A stretch of 37,510 nt of DNA, taken from assembly GCA_900128395.1 (NCBI GenBank), contig LT649325.1, positions 1 through 37,510 on the forward strand. Reading direction: 5' to 3'. The notes below the pieces were generated by a model. It did no database searches. It was given only the letters and a program-made list of their open reading frames with translations, and had not been told where the DNA came from. Both the position numbers and the translations under genes were made by a program. This stretch comes from Stramenopiles sp. TOSAG23-2 (lineage: Eukaryota > Sar). Below, in pieces: positions 20,626 through 29,521 of this stretch (positions within the stretch are counted from its first letter, which is position 1; each line of letters starts with the position of its first letter).

Positions 20626-21168
20626 GTTGTCTATACGTATACGACAAAATCAAATCAAAAATTTACATAGAGTAGTACAAGATTTGCATGGTTTATGTGA
20701 AGATGATTCCCACTCTTGGTTTTTTTAACAAGAAGATGGCATATATATATATCTAATAATAATATATATTAATAAATAAAATCGAATTTTTTTATTACTC
20801 TTTCTTCTTCTTGTTGCACTCTTCTTCCAAATTGAGAGTTAAATATGGTGTAAGGTTTTACCGGGTTTTAAGTTACCAAACTGACTATTTAGAGTGGAAT
20901 AGTAATAATAATATCCGATAATAAATAATTATGGAATATTTCCAGAAACTTATTCTATGATTATTTTTAGATGATAAAAATTCCTGAAATGTTATTGATT
21001 TTTTTGCTTCCCTATCCCCTCATTAAAAATCTGCCTTCTTTGTATCAATGGCACAATGAATAATTTTAATGAACAGAGTATATGTAATGCGTAAAAAAGA
21101 TTAAACGTGTCGTAAATATGATAATGTGAAACTTAAAATACGAATGTACTAGATTTTTATTAAAAAAT
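20626..21168. other. Spacer between GMC oxidase and nitronate monooxygenase
   Basis: Contains the GMC oxidase promoter and the 3' flank of the nitronate monooxygenase. It is AT-rich throughout, with TA repeats at 20739-20775. No gene, RNA or repeat family is recognised. Confidence 0.5.
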
Positions 21169-22372
21169 TTACAATGAACTAAATCGTTGTGAAAAACCTC
21201 TCATTGTACTTAACATTTCCATCATGATCTCCTCCACTACATCTTTTGCAGGTTTAACAACATTCAACGCACCACAAGATTGTCCGACTGCGACCCCAGA
21301 TACACCTTGTGAATTCCAATTTTCAACTACACGCATGTTTTGGAAACTTCCACTTGGTACTGCACCAGCTGGTGCTTTTTTGCCCCACCTGCCATTTTTT
21401 GCATCATGATTAAATGGTATAATACCTTCACTTAATAATTTTCTTTTCTCTTCTTGGCGTTCGAATTCCCATTCTTTGGAATAATCATTTAAAATATGAC
21501 GCATTGGACGACCAGTATAAATTTCACTTTGAATAGTATCATCAGATCTTGATTTTTTAATTGTTTCTTGGTATCCTGGATGTACATTTGCTTCTGGTGT
21601 CATAATAAAACGACTACCAAGCCATACACCATCACAACCTAATGCAAACGATGCAGCTACGCCACGTCCATCATAAATCCCACCGGCACCTACTAACAAG
21701 ATTCCTGTACCTCGTAATGCATCTGCAACTTGAGGAATAAGAACCATGGTAGTAATTGCACCAGTATGGGCACCTGCTTCTGTACCTTGAGCACATACAA
21801 TATCGACACCTGCTTTAATGCAACCACTGACATGTTTTGGCGAACCTATCATATTCATAACAATAGTACCATTTTGGTGCATTTTATCTACAACCCATTT
21901 TGGTGGCAAACCCACAGCACATACAAATAATTCAATTTTTTCTTCCACCATGACATCTACCAACCCATTTAACTGACCACCAGTATAATCTTTATTAGTT
22001 TTACGTGCACTTCCACCTACTTTTGGCAATAATAAATCAACACCAATAGGTTTCGATGTCATCGTTCGTGTATGTCTAATACAATCACGTAACTCATCTG
22101 GGGACAAACCAATTGCTCCAATGGTACCTATACCACCTGCATTGGATACGGCAGCTACTAAATCTGGCCCAGCCACACCAGCCTTATCATATATATATAT
22201 AAATAATTGTAAACATTTTGCTATGTGTTAGTTTTTTTGTTTGTATCAAAAAAATAAAAGTAAAAAAAGGTCTATGATGTATATATATAATCACAAAACT
22301 TACCATTCCCGCCGACATAATTGGTACATCAATTTTTAATAATTCTGTTAAAGATGTTTTAAAAGGTTGCAT
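21169..22372 (-). CDS. Nitronate monooxygenase (2-nitropropane dioxygenase) family, one intron
   Basis: FMN-dependent TIM-barrel enzyme that oxidises alkyl nitronates such as propionate 3-nitronate, a detoxification reaction. Exon 1 runs 22372-22304 (MQPFKTSLTELLKIDVPIMS...), exon 2 runs 22182-21169; the join reads SAGM/AGVAGPDLVAAVSNAGG in frame, giving about 360 residues. FMN-binding features include NAGGIGTIGAIGLS, QGTEAGAHTG (with the family His), VPQ-like IPQVADAL, LVGAGGIYDGRGVAAS and GCDGVWLGSRF. The substrate could differ, since the family also includes enoyl reductases. The C-terminus is SSL, a weak PTS1-like tripeptide. The protein has no presequence. Confidence 0.9.
22183..22303 (-). 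other. Intron in the nitronate monooxygenase gene (121 nt)
   Basis: On the minus strand the donor is ATG/GTAAGT at 22303 and the acceptor ATAAG/GCT ends at 22183. It is phase 0 and AT-rich. Splicing restores the conserved FMN-site segment, so the call is strong. Confidence 0.92.
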
Positions 22373-22460
22373 GTTTTTTTTTTGGTTATATATTTTATTA
22401 GTATTATTAAAATATATTTATTATGTTATATGTATATATAGTTTGTATATGTGTTTGTCT

Positions 22461-22491
<31 letters not shown>

Positions 22492-23176
22492 GCAATATCA
22501 ATTGTACGAAATATATAAAAAAGATATTCTATTCTTACATGGCACCATGAGAGGATGGGACAGACGAAAATATGAAAATATGGCAAAGGCCAGCGTGGGC
22601 CAGCAGAAGGCAACAAAGCCAGAAAGCACCAAAAATGTTGTTGATGAAAAAAAAATTCACTCGACAAAAAAAATGAGAAAGCTTAAGCTGGAAAGCTGGA
22701 AAGCCAGGAAAGCCTGGAAAGCTGATGGAAAGCTGTATTTGCAATCTAAATCAACAACTTGAAGAACACAAAATATAAATAATTTGGTCTCAAAATTACA
22801 AAAATACAGGCAAATAGCATCAAGAGCTTTTAAGTCCAACATACTTATAATCCATCCACTCTTTATAATGTTATTTCTATGCTATAAAATATAAAAAGTT
22901 GCGAAAACACAAAAAAGATATCCTATTCGATTTTCTTTTGAAATTACTGTGCTGCTAGAGCTAAATCAATGCTATTTTTCTAATCAATAGATACCCCTTC
23001 TAGAACAAACACCCTTTACATATCGATAGAGAGTGATGTACATACATATAGAAATGATATATAGAAGTAACAAGTAAAATAAACAACAAAAACAAAGAAC
23101 GTATACAAAAAGAATATTATTATTCAACAAATTCAAACAAACAATTATATATTATATATATTAACAAAAAAACAAT
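22373..23176. other. Divergent promoter region with GC-rich island A
   Basis: Lies between the nitronate monooxygenase (-) and aldehyde dehydrogenase (+) starts. A (TA)n run occupies about 22463-22485. The GC-rich island at 22582-22735 is described separately. The last 150 bases are A-rich leader sequence of the aldehyde dehydrogenase. Confidence 0.6.
22582..22735 (+). repeat. Island A: octamer array CTGG+AAAG
   Basis: The clearest part is 22688-22735: CTGGAAAG at 22688-22695 and 22696-22703, the variant CCAGGAAAGC at 22704-22713, then CTGGAAAG at 22714-22721 and an irregular unit. Read on the other strand these are CTTTCCAG units with one CTTTCCTGG. A looser GGCCAGC/AAGGC-rich part lies at 22582-22628. 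A 71-codon basic frame (ATG at 22547, + strand, ending 22762) crosses it, but the 8-nt period does not follow codons, so I do not call it a gene. Confidence 0.8.
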
Positions 23177-24679
23177 ATGGCATCTTTAGCAACAGCAGCA
23201 CAAACATTATCATTTGACGATAAAATTGAAACTCGTCATTTCATCAACAACGAGTTCGTCAACTCCATCAACGGGAAAACATTTACCACCGTAAATCCAG
23301 CAACGGAAGAAGTGATTGCTAACGTACAAGCAGCAGATGCAGATGACGTGGATGTTGCAGTAGCAGCAGCAAATGCAGCATTCAAACTTGGTTCTGAATG
23401 GCGTGAAGCAGATGCAAGTTACCGCAGAGACTGCATGTTAAAACTTGCAGATCAAATTGAGAAAAATCGTGAATACTTGGCAAAACTTGAAAGTATGGAT
23501 AATGGCAAACCCGTACATGTTGCTAATTTCGTCGACATCCATTTGTCCATCCAATGCCTTCGTTACTACGCTGGCTGGGCAGATAAAATCCAAGGTAAAA
23601 CCATCCCAATTGATGGAAAATTCCTTGCATATACACGCCATGAACCTGTTGGAGTATGTGGTCAAATTATCCCTTGGAATTTCCCTATCTTGATGTTGTG
23701 CTGGAAATGGGGACCAGCGTTAGCCACTGGATGTACTGTCGTTATGAAAACCTCAGAAAAAACACCATTAACTGCACTTGCTATTTGTAAATTAGTCGAA
23801 GGCTGTGGTTTCCCAAAAGGTGTTGTAAATGTCCTTAGTGGCCATGGTAAACCAGCTGGTGAACCACTTGCACGTCATATGGACGTTTCCAAAATTGCGT
23901 TTACTGGGTCAACCGCAGTTGGTCATTTGATCCAAAAATTTGCTGCAGAAAGTAACTTGAAACGTGTATCATTAGAATTGGGAGGAAAATCCCCAAACAT
24001 TATCTTTGATGATGCTGATTTAGATCAAGCTATTGCATCTGCACAAGTTGGTTTATTCTTGAATCAAGGACAATGTTGTTGTGCAGGTAGTCGTCTTTTT
24101 GTACAAGATACTATTTACGATAAATTTGTTGCACGTGCTGTAGAGGAAGCAAAAAAAGCAGTGGTAGGATCGCCAAATGACTCAAATACAAGCCAAGGTC
24201 CACAAGTTGATAGCATTCAATTTGACCGCGTCATGTCATACATTGAATCTGGTAAAGCAGACGCATCAGCAGGAAAATGCAGATTACTCACCGGTGGTGC
24301 AAGACATGGAGATAAAGGTTACTTTATTCAACCAACTGTTTTCGCTGATGTTCAAGATGATTGTAAAATTGCACAAGAAGAAATCTTCGGCCCTGTAATG
24401 TCGATTTTGAAATTCAGTACTGTCGAAGAAGTTATTGAACGTGCAAATAATACCAAATATGGGCTAGGTGCCGGTTTATGTACTCGTGATATTGGTAAAG
24501 CACTTCGTGTTGCACATGGTATTCGCTCTGGTACTGTATGGATCAATTGCTACGATAAATTCGATGCAGCAGCTCCATTTGGCGGTTTCAAAGAATCTGG
24601 CCATGGACGTGAACTTGGCGAGTATGGTTTAGAAAACTATACTGAAGTCAAAGTTATCATGATCCCAATTGATAAATAA
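23177..24679 (+). CDS. Aldehyde dehydrogenase, ALDH1/2-like
   Basis: NAD(P)-dependent oxidation of aldehydes to carboxylic acids. Length 500 residues, the normal size for cytosolic ALDH1 or mature ALDH2, without an obvious targeting presequence. Landmarks: [20 protein letters not shown], the NAD-site [12 protein letters not shown] (about 237-248), [10 protein letters not shown] with the general-base Glu (about 265), [13 protein letters not shown] with the catalytic Cys near 299-301, and [13 protein letters not shown]. All catalytic residues are present. Codon use is noticeably richer in C/G at third positions than neighbouring genes (many AAC, ATC, TTC, GTC), suggesting strong expression. The oppositely oriented alcohol oxidase nearby could supply substrate; co-regulation is not shown. 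Confidence 0.95.
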   Translation: MASLATAAQTLSFDDKIETRHFINNEFVNSINGKTFTTVNPATEEVIANVQAADADDVDVAVAAANAAFKLGSEWREADASYRRDCMLKLADQIEKNREYLAKLESMDNGKPVHVANFVDIHLSIQCLRYYAGWADKIQGKTIPIDGKFLAYTRHEPVGVCGQIIPWNFPILMLCWKWGPALATGCTVVMKTSEKTPLTALAICKLVEGCGFPKGVVNVLSGHGKPAGEPLARHMDVSKIAFTGSTAVGHLIQKFAAESNLKRVSLELGGKSPNIIFDDADLDQAIASAQVGLFLNQGQCCCAGSRLFVQDTIYDKFVARAVEEAKKAVVGSPNDSNTSQGPQVDSIQFDRVMSYIESGKADASAGKCRLLTGGARHGDKGYFIQPTVFADVQDDCKIAQEEIFGPVMSILKFSTVEEVIERANNTKYGLGAGLCTRDIGKALRVAHGIRSGTVWINCYDKFDAAAPFGGFKESGHGRELGEYGLENYTEVKVIMIPIDK

Positions 24680-25410
24680 ATGTACTATTTAAAAAATAGT
24701 TATCATATCAGATGTTTGCCAATAAAAAATCAATCGATAATTTTCATGTTTTACATGTTTTTGAAAGAAAGAACAAGTGAATATATCATAAGAGTGTGTG
24801 CGATGCGTGTTAATGTTTATTTTTATTTTTTGCATTTAATTTTTTATAAAATTTAATATATCTAACCAGGTAAAAAGCTCAGTTTCATCTCTTGCGCCTT
24901 TGCAACTTTGCCCTTTGCCTTCCTCTCTGGACACCATATAGATCTTCCAGGTCCAAATCTCCGTTTTCCACCCTTTGCCTGGTTTGCCTGTGTGCCGTAC
25001 TCTGGCAAGCGCAGAGTCTTCCCAGCTGAGATTTCCAGCTTGCTGGGTGTGGTTTGTATGGATACCATTTTTTCTTTGATTTGTAGTTAGCCAGTTATAG
25101 TATCAGTAATAATATATAAATATATAGTCTGCGATAATATAAATAGCGCGTTGTTTTTAAAAACTCCTTAAATTATATTTATAAAATATATTTGATAGGG
25201 TTGGACTCCTGGTATACCAGTATACTCTGTACCTATGAGTACGAATTTGACGAATTTGTTGTGTTCTTAGTCGATCTTACCTTGTCTATCTTCACAGTTT
25301 TATATATATATATCTATGAAATAGGTCACTCTATTCAGTGAATACAAATAGAAAGAATAGAAGAAAAATAATAATATATTATATATACATATACTATTCA
25401 TTCATCCAAC
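24680..25410. other. ALDH-to-MSRA spacer with GC-rich island B
   Basis: AT-rich 3' flank of the aldehyde dehydrogenase, then island B (24866-25068), then an AT-rich MSRA promoter with TA repeats at 25301-25315. Apart from the island I see no gene. Confidence 0.5.
24866..25068 (-). repeat. Island B: degenerate CCAG/CTGG array, open as a 68-codon frame
   Basis: A GC-rich block sharply bounded by AT-rich DNA. It has TTTGCCTGG at 24974-24982 followed by TTTGCCTGT, plus scattered CTTTGCC, CTTCCAGG and CAGCTTGCTGGG, similar to units in islands C and E but less regular. On the minus strand it is almost exactly filled by a frame from ATG 25068 to the TAG at 24862. The product is 68 residues, strongly basic, without recognisable domains. 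It could be a small gene or a chance frame in a decayed repeat; I favour the repeat because of its relatives. Confidence 0.45.
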
Positions 25411-26094
25411 ATGTCCAGAGTCTTACTAATCGCAAGAAAGCAAGCGATGGCGAAAGCCAAATTGCATTTAAATAAAACGGCGTCTTTCTTTGGACCGCCA
25501 ACGAAAACATATACACCACGTATGACAAATGTATTGGGAACTGCACAAAAACGTTTAGATTCAGTAGGCGCAGCAGCTGTAGGTAAAAATGATGCGAATG
25601 TTGAAACGTTATTGTGTGCAGCTGGTTGTTTTTGGGGTGTAGAACTTGCATTTCAAAGAGTTCCAGGTGTGATATCAACATCGGTTGGTTATTGTGGTGG
25701 CTCAGTGAAGAACCCAACATACGAAGCAGTATGTTCAGGCCGTACAGGTCATACGGAAGCATGTCAAGTTGTTTTTGATAATACTGTTGTTGAATATTCA
25801 GAACTACTTGATGTTTTATGGGATATTCATGATCCTACTACGTTGAATAGGCAAGGGAATGATATAGGTACACAATATCGTGCTGGTGTATATTATTACA
25901 ACGAGGAACAACATAAAGTATCAATGGAAAGTTTCGAGAAAGAACAAAAAAGTTACAAAGACAAAATAGTCACTGAATTATTACCTGCACCATCTGAATA
26001 TTATATTGCTGAGCCATATCATCAAAAATATTTAGAAATGGGGGGACAATGTTCATTAAAAGGTGATACGACTGCTATTAGATGTTATGGTTAA
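25411..26094 (+). CDS. MSRA: Peptide methionine (S)-S-oxide reductase
   Basis: Reduces methionine-S-sulfoxide in proteins and free methionine, repairing oxidative damage. The 227-residue protein has the catalytic motif GCFWG with the nucleophilic Cys73, VSVGYCGG-type sequence ([20 protein letters not shown]), [11 protein letters not shown] and the [18 protein letters not shown] segment that define MsrA. C-terminal cysteines ([17 protein letters not shown]) are placed to resolve the disulfide and receive electrons from thioredoxin. The first 60 residues are extra relative to bacterial MsrA; the Arg/Lys/Ala-rich, acid-poor start ([20 protein letters not shown]) looks like a mitochondrial presequence. 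It converges with the aminotransferase. Confidence 0.94.
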   Translation: MSRVLLIARKQAMAKAKLHLNKTASFFGPPTKTYTPRMTNVLGTAQKRLDSVGAAAVGKNDANVETLLCAAGCFWGVELAFQRVPGVISTSVGYCGGSVKNPTYEAVCSGRTGHTEACQVVFDNTVVEYSELLDVLWDIHDPTTLNRQGNDIGTQYRAGVYYYNEEQHKVSMESFEKEQKSYKDKIVTELLPAPSEYYIAEPYHQKYLEMGGQCSLKGDTTAIRCYG

Positions 26095-26338
26095 AAATAT
26101 ATAAAAATAATATGTATATGTACCGACGATGAACATAATAGATAATATAATAAAATGCTTTTCAAGAGGGGATATATATACAAGTACTTTGTTTTTCTAA
26201 AATTAGGGTTGAAAATTGTTGCGGCAGCTGCAATATATTCAATATAGTGCGTGTCTTTATTTATTTTATTTTAAAAAATACATTTCATTATTTTTATTAA
26301 GTTTATTTATATATATGTATACATCACTCTCTCTCTCT
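26095..26338. other. Convergent spacer, MSRA and aminotransferase
   Basis: AT-rich 3' flanks. A (CT)n run at about 26326-26338 directly abuts the aminotransferase stop; on that gene's sense strand it is (AG)n starting right after TAA. Confidence 0.6.
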
Positions 26339-27421
26339 TTATGAATATGGTATTGGATCTGTTTCAACATTTGCATTCATATCAGTAAATAATAATGTAT
26401 CAACAGCTTTAAAAACTTTCCCAGGCTTACCATTTCCAACTTGTTTCCCTTGAATTTCAACGATTGGTACACAATATCCACCACCAAAAAACATTAACTC
26501 ATTTGCATTATATGCATCTTCTTCTTTTAAATCACAAAATTCAAAACCATTGATTACATTTGCATCAAGTAATTCATCTTTTAAATCATATGCACGTTTT
26601 ACACTGGTGCCAGCTAATATACCATCAAATTTAGGTGTTTTTAATATTTTATCTTTAGTAACAATAGCAAAATTGGCAATACTACTTTCTTGTATAATCC
26701 CACGTTGATCAATTGCTATACCTAAATCACCACCCGTTTCTTTTGCTCGTAATGTAAGTAATGCATTCAACATATAATTATTTGATTTTACAGTTGCTAA
26801 TAATTTTGGTTTTAATGGCACGTCTTTAACAAAAACTTCTTTCACACCAGATTCTTTTTGTTTTGCTTTTTTCATATCATAATCATGTACTATACAATAA
26901 AATCGTGCCTTTGTTGTAGTTTTACTAGGAACTATTCCAAAATCGCCACGGCCTGATGTCATCCAATATCTAACAAAAACATCATCTTTTTTTTTCGAAG
27001 CGGCAATTGTATGCAAAATAGTGGATTTTAACCATTCTTTTTCATAATTATGATTTATTTTCGCCAACTCGCATGATTTTAATAATCGATCTAAATGAAA
27101 ATTTAAACCAAACGCTCGGCCATTCATAACGTTGCAGGTATCAAAGACAGCATGTCCCCTGTTATAACCATGATCGTCCAATGGAATTGTGAAAAATGTC
27201 GGATCCGTTATAATAGCACCATCTCCACCTTCAGGGCCTATTGAAGAATCATAAAAGGCTCTCCATTCCTTGCTATTATTTGGCATATTTTGGCGTTTTA
27301 ATGATAAAATTTCATCACTATTTGTAACGATAGATGGTATACCACTACTGCTATAATTCAGTCTTTGTTTACCTTTTTGATGAATCAAAGATAGACGCTG
27401 TATGGATTTTCTCAGTAGCAT
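26339..27421 (-). CDS. Class IV PLP-dependent aminotransferase (D-amino acid / branched-chain type)
   Basis: A 360-residue fold-type IV PLP enzyme, the group that includes branched-chain and D-amino acid aminotransferases and aminodeoxychorismate lyase. Landmarks are DHGYNRGHAVFDTCNVMNG and FHLDRLLKS near the N-terminus, and VKSNNYMLNALLTLRAKETG containing the PLP lysine (about 207). QRGIIQESSIANFAIV (cofactor-ring Glu) and FDGILAGTSVKRAYDL (phosphate loop) follow. The sequence looks closest to plant and protist D-amino acid aminotransferase-like proteins, but substrate cannot be settled by eye. The N-terminus (MLLRKSIQRLSLIHQKGKQR) is basic with no acids, consistent with mitochondrial import. 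Confidence 0.88.
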   Translation of the reverse strand: MLLRKSIQRLSLIHQKGKQRLNYSSSGIPSIVTNSDEILSLKRQNMPNNSKEWRAFYDSSIGPEGGDGAIITDPTFFTIPLDDHGYNRGHAVFDTCNVMNGRAFGLNFHLDRLLKSCELAKINHNYEKEWLKSTILHTIAASKKKDDVFVRYWMTSGRGDFGIVPSKTTTKARFYCIVHDYDMKKAKQKESGVKEVFVKDVPLKPKLLATVKSNNYMLNALLTLRAKETGGDLGIAIDQRGIIQESSIANFAIVTKDKILKTPKFDGILAGTSVKRAYDLKDELLDANVINGFEFCDLKEEDAYNANELMFFGGGYCVPIVEIQGKQVGNGKPGKVFKAVDTLLFTDMNANVETDPIPYS

Positions 27422-27826
27422 TTTTTATGGTTGTTGTTGTTTATGTTTGTCGGTTGTTGTTTGTCGGTTGTTGTGTGCAACGTTGTTGTTATTACATATT
27501 TTGTTTCTTTTGTGTTGTTGTGTTAATAATAATAATTTATATATAATAGCATATAAATAGCACTATTAATACTTTACATTATAGTTAAATCATTTCTTCA
27601 AATCAATCATCTTCAATGTACCTCTGTTACTATTCATGTGAATTTTATTAGAATTTAAATTATATATGTGCGTTATGATTTAGATTGCGATTGTATGTAT
27701 TATTATTATTACGAGTATATATATATATACATTTTATAATTACCGTAAATTACACCACCTGTAAATTAAAACCAAAAAGGGAGTTGTGCAGTGTTCAGTT
27801 ATATATATATTTTAAAGATTGTTGTT
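27422..27826. other. Spacer; CAA-rich leader of the aminotransferase
   Basis: The 80 bases directly before the aminotransferase start are rich in CAA on its sense strand (GTTGTT on the plus strand, 27429-27500), with the 14-mer TTTGTCGGTTGTTG present twice. The rest is AT-rich with TA repeats at 27716-27730. No gene is seen. Confidence 0.5.
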
Positions 27827-28600
27827 TTACCACGTATGGTCGTCACAATGCCAAGATGATTTTGCATCTGCGCCGTCAACTTCGTTATTGAAAAAAAAAG
27901 TCCCAACAAATATTTCTTTTAACCATTTGATTTTTTCATTGTTTTTATTGCAATCTTTTTTTTCTTGCATTTTCATATTATTATTTAGCTCTTCTAAACG
28001 TTCAAGAATATGATCGTTTTGTTGCATGATGGTCACTTGCCGTGTTTTATTTGCTTGATCATTATTATTTGCCTCGATATCTTTTTTTAAATATCCTTTC
28101 TCTGCTTCATTTTGCCTTTGTTCAATTTTATACAATACACCAAGTGTTTCATCCATTTTATCATCCAGATCTAATGTAATTTTTGTTTGTTCTAGTATTT
28201 TTTTATTTTGTTCAATTACTTTCATATCAAATCCCATTTGTATAATTTGAATATCATTAGAAATATGCTTATCAAGATCTTCGTAGCTTGATTTGAAATT
28301 CTTATTGAATGTAGCTCTCCTAAAAAAACTATGGTTGGAATGGTTCTTAATAAGCGTTAAAAATTCATTCATATGCTGGGCTAAATTTTCAAGGGCTTGT
28401 CGCTGATTTTCGTCAATAACTTGTTGAATAAATAACTTTTGCTCTGTCTCTCCATTTGATTTTAGGCAATTTTGCACAATCCTTTGTATACCATCAACGC
28501 GAACTAATGCTTTTGCACAATTTCTTTTATTTCCTGCTGTATCGTCAATAACATCATATATTTCCTTAATTGTTCTTAATACTTTGCTTATAATCTCCAT
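27827..28600 (-). CDS. Helical protein resembling the MLKL N-terminal four-helix bundle
   Basis: 257 residues, nearly all predicted helix. Residues 1-130 resemble the N-terminal four-helix bundle (HeLo-like) of mixed lineage kinase domain-like proteins. GNKRNCAKALVRVDGIQRIV lines up with the NKxxCxxLxxRVxxLxxxV helix of animal MLKL, and FFRRATFNKNFKSSYEDLDK with the RxxxASxxxxxFxxLNxRL segment. In MLKL this domain binds phosphoinositides and permeabilises the membrane during necroptosis. Residues about 130-225 form a coiled-coil-like stretch (EQNKKILEQTKITLDLDDK; ILERLEELNNNMKMQEKK). No kinase domain follows; the frame ends in a short non-helical tail. The similarity is my reading of sequence pattern, not a search result. 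It could simply be an unrelated coiled-coil protein. Confidence 0.55.
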   Translation of the reverse strand: MEIISKVLRTIKEIYDVIDDTAGNKRNCAKALVRVDGIQRIVQNCLKSNGETEQKLFIQQVIDENQRQALENLAQHMNEFLTLIKNHSNHSFFRRATFNKNFKSSYEDLDKHISNDIQIIQMGFDMKVIEQNKKILEQTKITLDLDDKMDETLGVLYKIEQRQNEAEKGYLKKDIEANNNDQANKTRQVTIMQQNDHILERLEELNNNMKMQEKKDCNKNNEKIKWLKEIFVGTFFFNNEVDGADAKSSWHCDDHTW

Positions 28601-28916
28601 GTTTTAATGATTCTATTATTTTCTTTTTCTCTACAAATATTTCTACTTAACTTTTTTCTATTATATCTAATTTATTGTATGAATACTAATGGAGCATGTA
28701 AAATATCTATATATAATCGATTTTATAATATACAATATATATATCGATGCATATAAATAGTCTATAGACGACGACTACTATTTCGAAGTTAAAGTTAAAA
28801 GTATTATATAACATTAAAATAGACTAGGTACTCTATATCTAAGTCTGGTATATATAATAATAGTCCGGTATATTATAGTCTATAATAATATGGTGGTGGT
28901 CATACGAGCCTGTTTA

Positions 28917-28999
28917 TGGAAGACCTGGAAGACTGGAAGACAGGTCTGCGCTTGCCAGCTTGCTGGCTTGCCAGCTTGCCAGGCTTGCCAGCTTGCCAG
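28917..28999. repeat. Island C: two opposed octamer arrays
   Basis: Right part, 28950-28999, is six units: GCTTGCCAG, CTTGCTGG, CTTGCCAG, CTTGCCAG, GCTTGCCAG, CTTGCCAG (9-8-8-8-9-8 nt). Left part, 28917-28944, is TGGAAGAC, CTGGAAGA, CTGGAAGA, CAGG, which on the other strand reads TCTTCCAG units. The two parts thus share CCAG/CTGG but use different 4-mers and opposite orientation. The right part is 64% G+C (32 of 50) in a very AT-rich spacer. Confidence 0.92.
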
Positions 29000-29183
29000 A
29001 GTAAATTTTATTAAAGTCTGACGACTTTCCAAATCCTTTTTATTTTGTAGCAGCCGCGGATGAAAAACAAACACCAAAAAAAGGTGCTCAACAAGTATAT
29101 ATTTAGTATACCAATTTATGTATATTTAATAGGTAGACATTGAATAATATGCATAAAATCGGATATTCATCATTTCATCATTT

Positions 29184-29322
29184 CAGCATTCTGTGCTTCT
29201 GGCATTCCAGGCATTCCATAGCATTCCACAGCATTTTCCAGGCATTCCAGCATTCTGGCATTCCAGCATTCCAGGCATTCCTGGCCTTAGCTGGCATTCC
29301 AGCATTCGCACATTCCAGCATT
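29184..29322. repeat. Island D: CATT+CCAG octamer array
   Basis: About 15 units of (G)CATTCCAG and variants. The cleanest block is 29242-29284: GCATTCCAG, CATTCTGG, CATTCCAG, CATTCCAG, GCATTCCTGG. This repeats the order of unit variants seen in island C (G-CCAG, CTGG, CCAG, CCAG, G-CC...), with CATT in place of CTTG in every unit. A frame on the minus strand crosses the array but the period is not a multiple of three. Confidence 0.92.
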
Positions 29323-29521
29323 GTTTTTGCCATTATTATGTGCATTATACGACAGTTTGAATGATGAAATATATATATGATTAATATACTATTTATACAT
29401 ATATAAGAAGGAAAAAAACAAGTTACTGTTATTATAGCAACATACGTACATACAAACACACACACATATATATTTATTGCATGTTTATATAAATATATAT
29501 ATATATATTCGTATTACAAAA

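Larger units (their letters stand above)
28601..29521. other. Divergent promoter region holding islands C and D
   Basis: Separates the MLKL-like gene (-) from the Cys-rich membrane protein gene (+). It is AT-rich, with two GC-rich octamer arrays described separately, and runs of short ATAGTC/ATATAG words at 28740-28890. The last 120 bases before 29522 are TA- and CA-rich. No further gene is supported. Confidence 0.6.

Noticed and set aside
28950-29322. Octamer arrays considered as a CRISPR array
   Set aside because: Units are only 8-9 nt with no unique spacers, and the setting is eukaryotic without cas genes.
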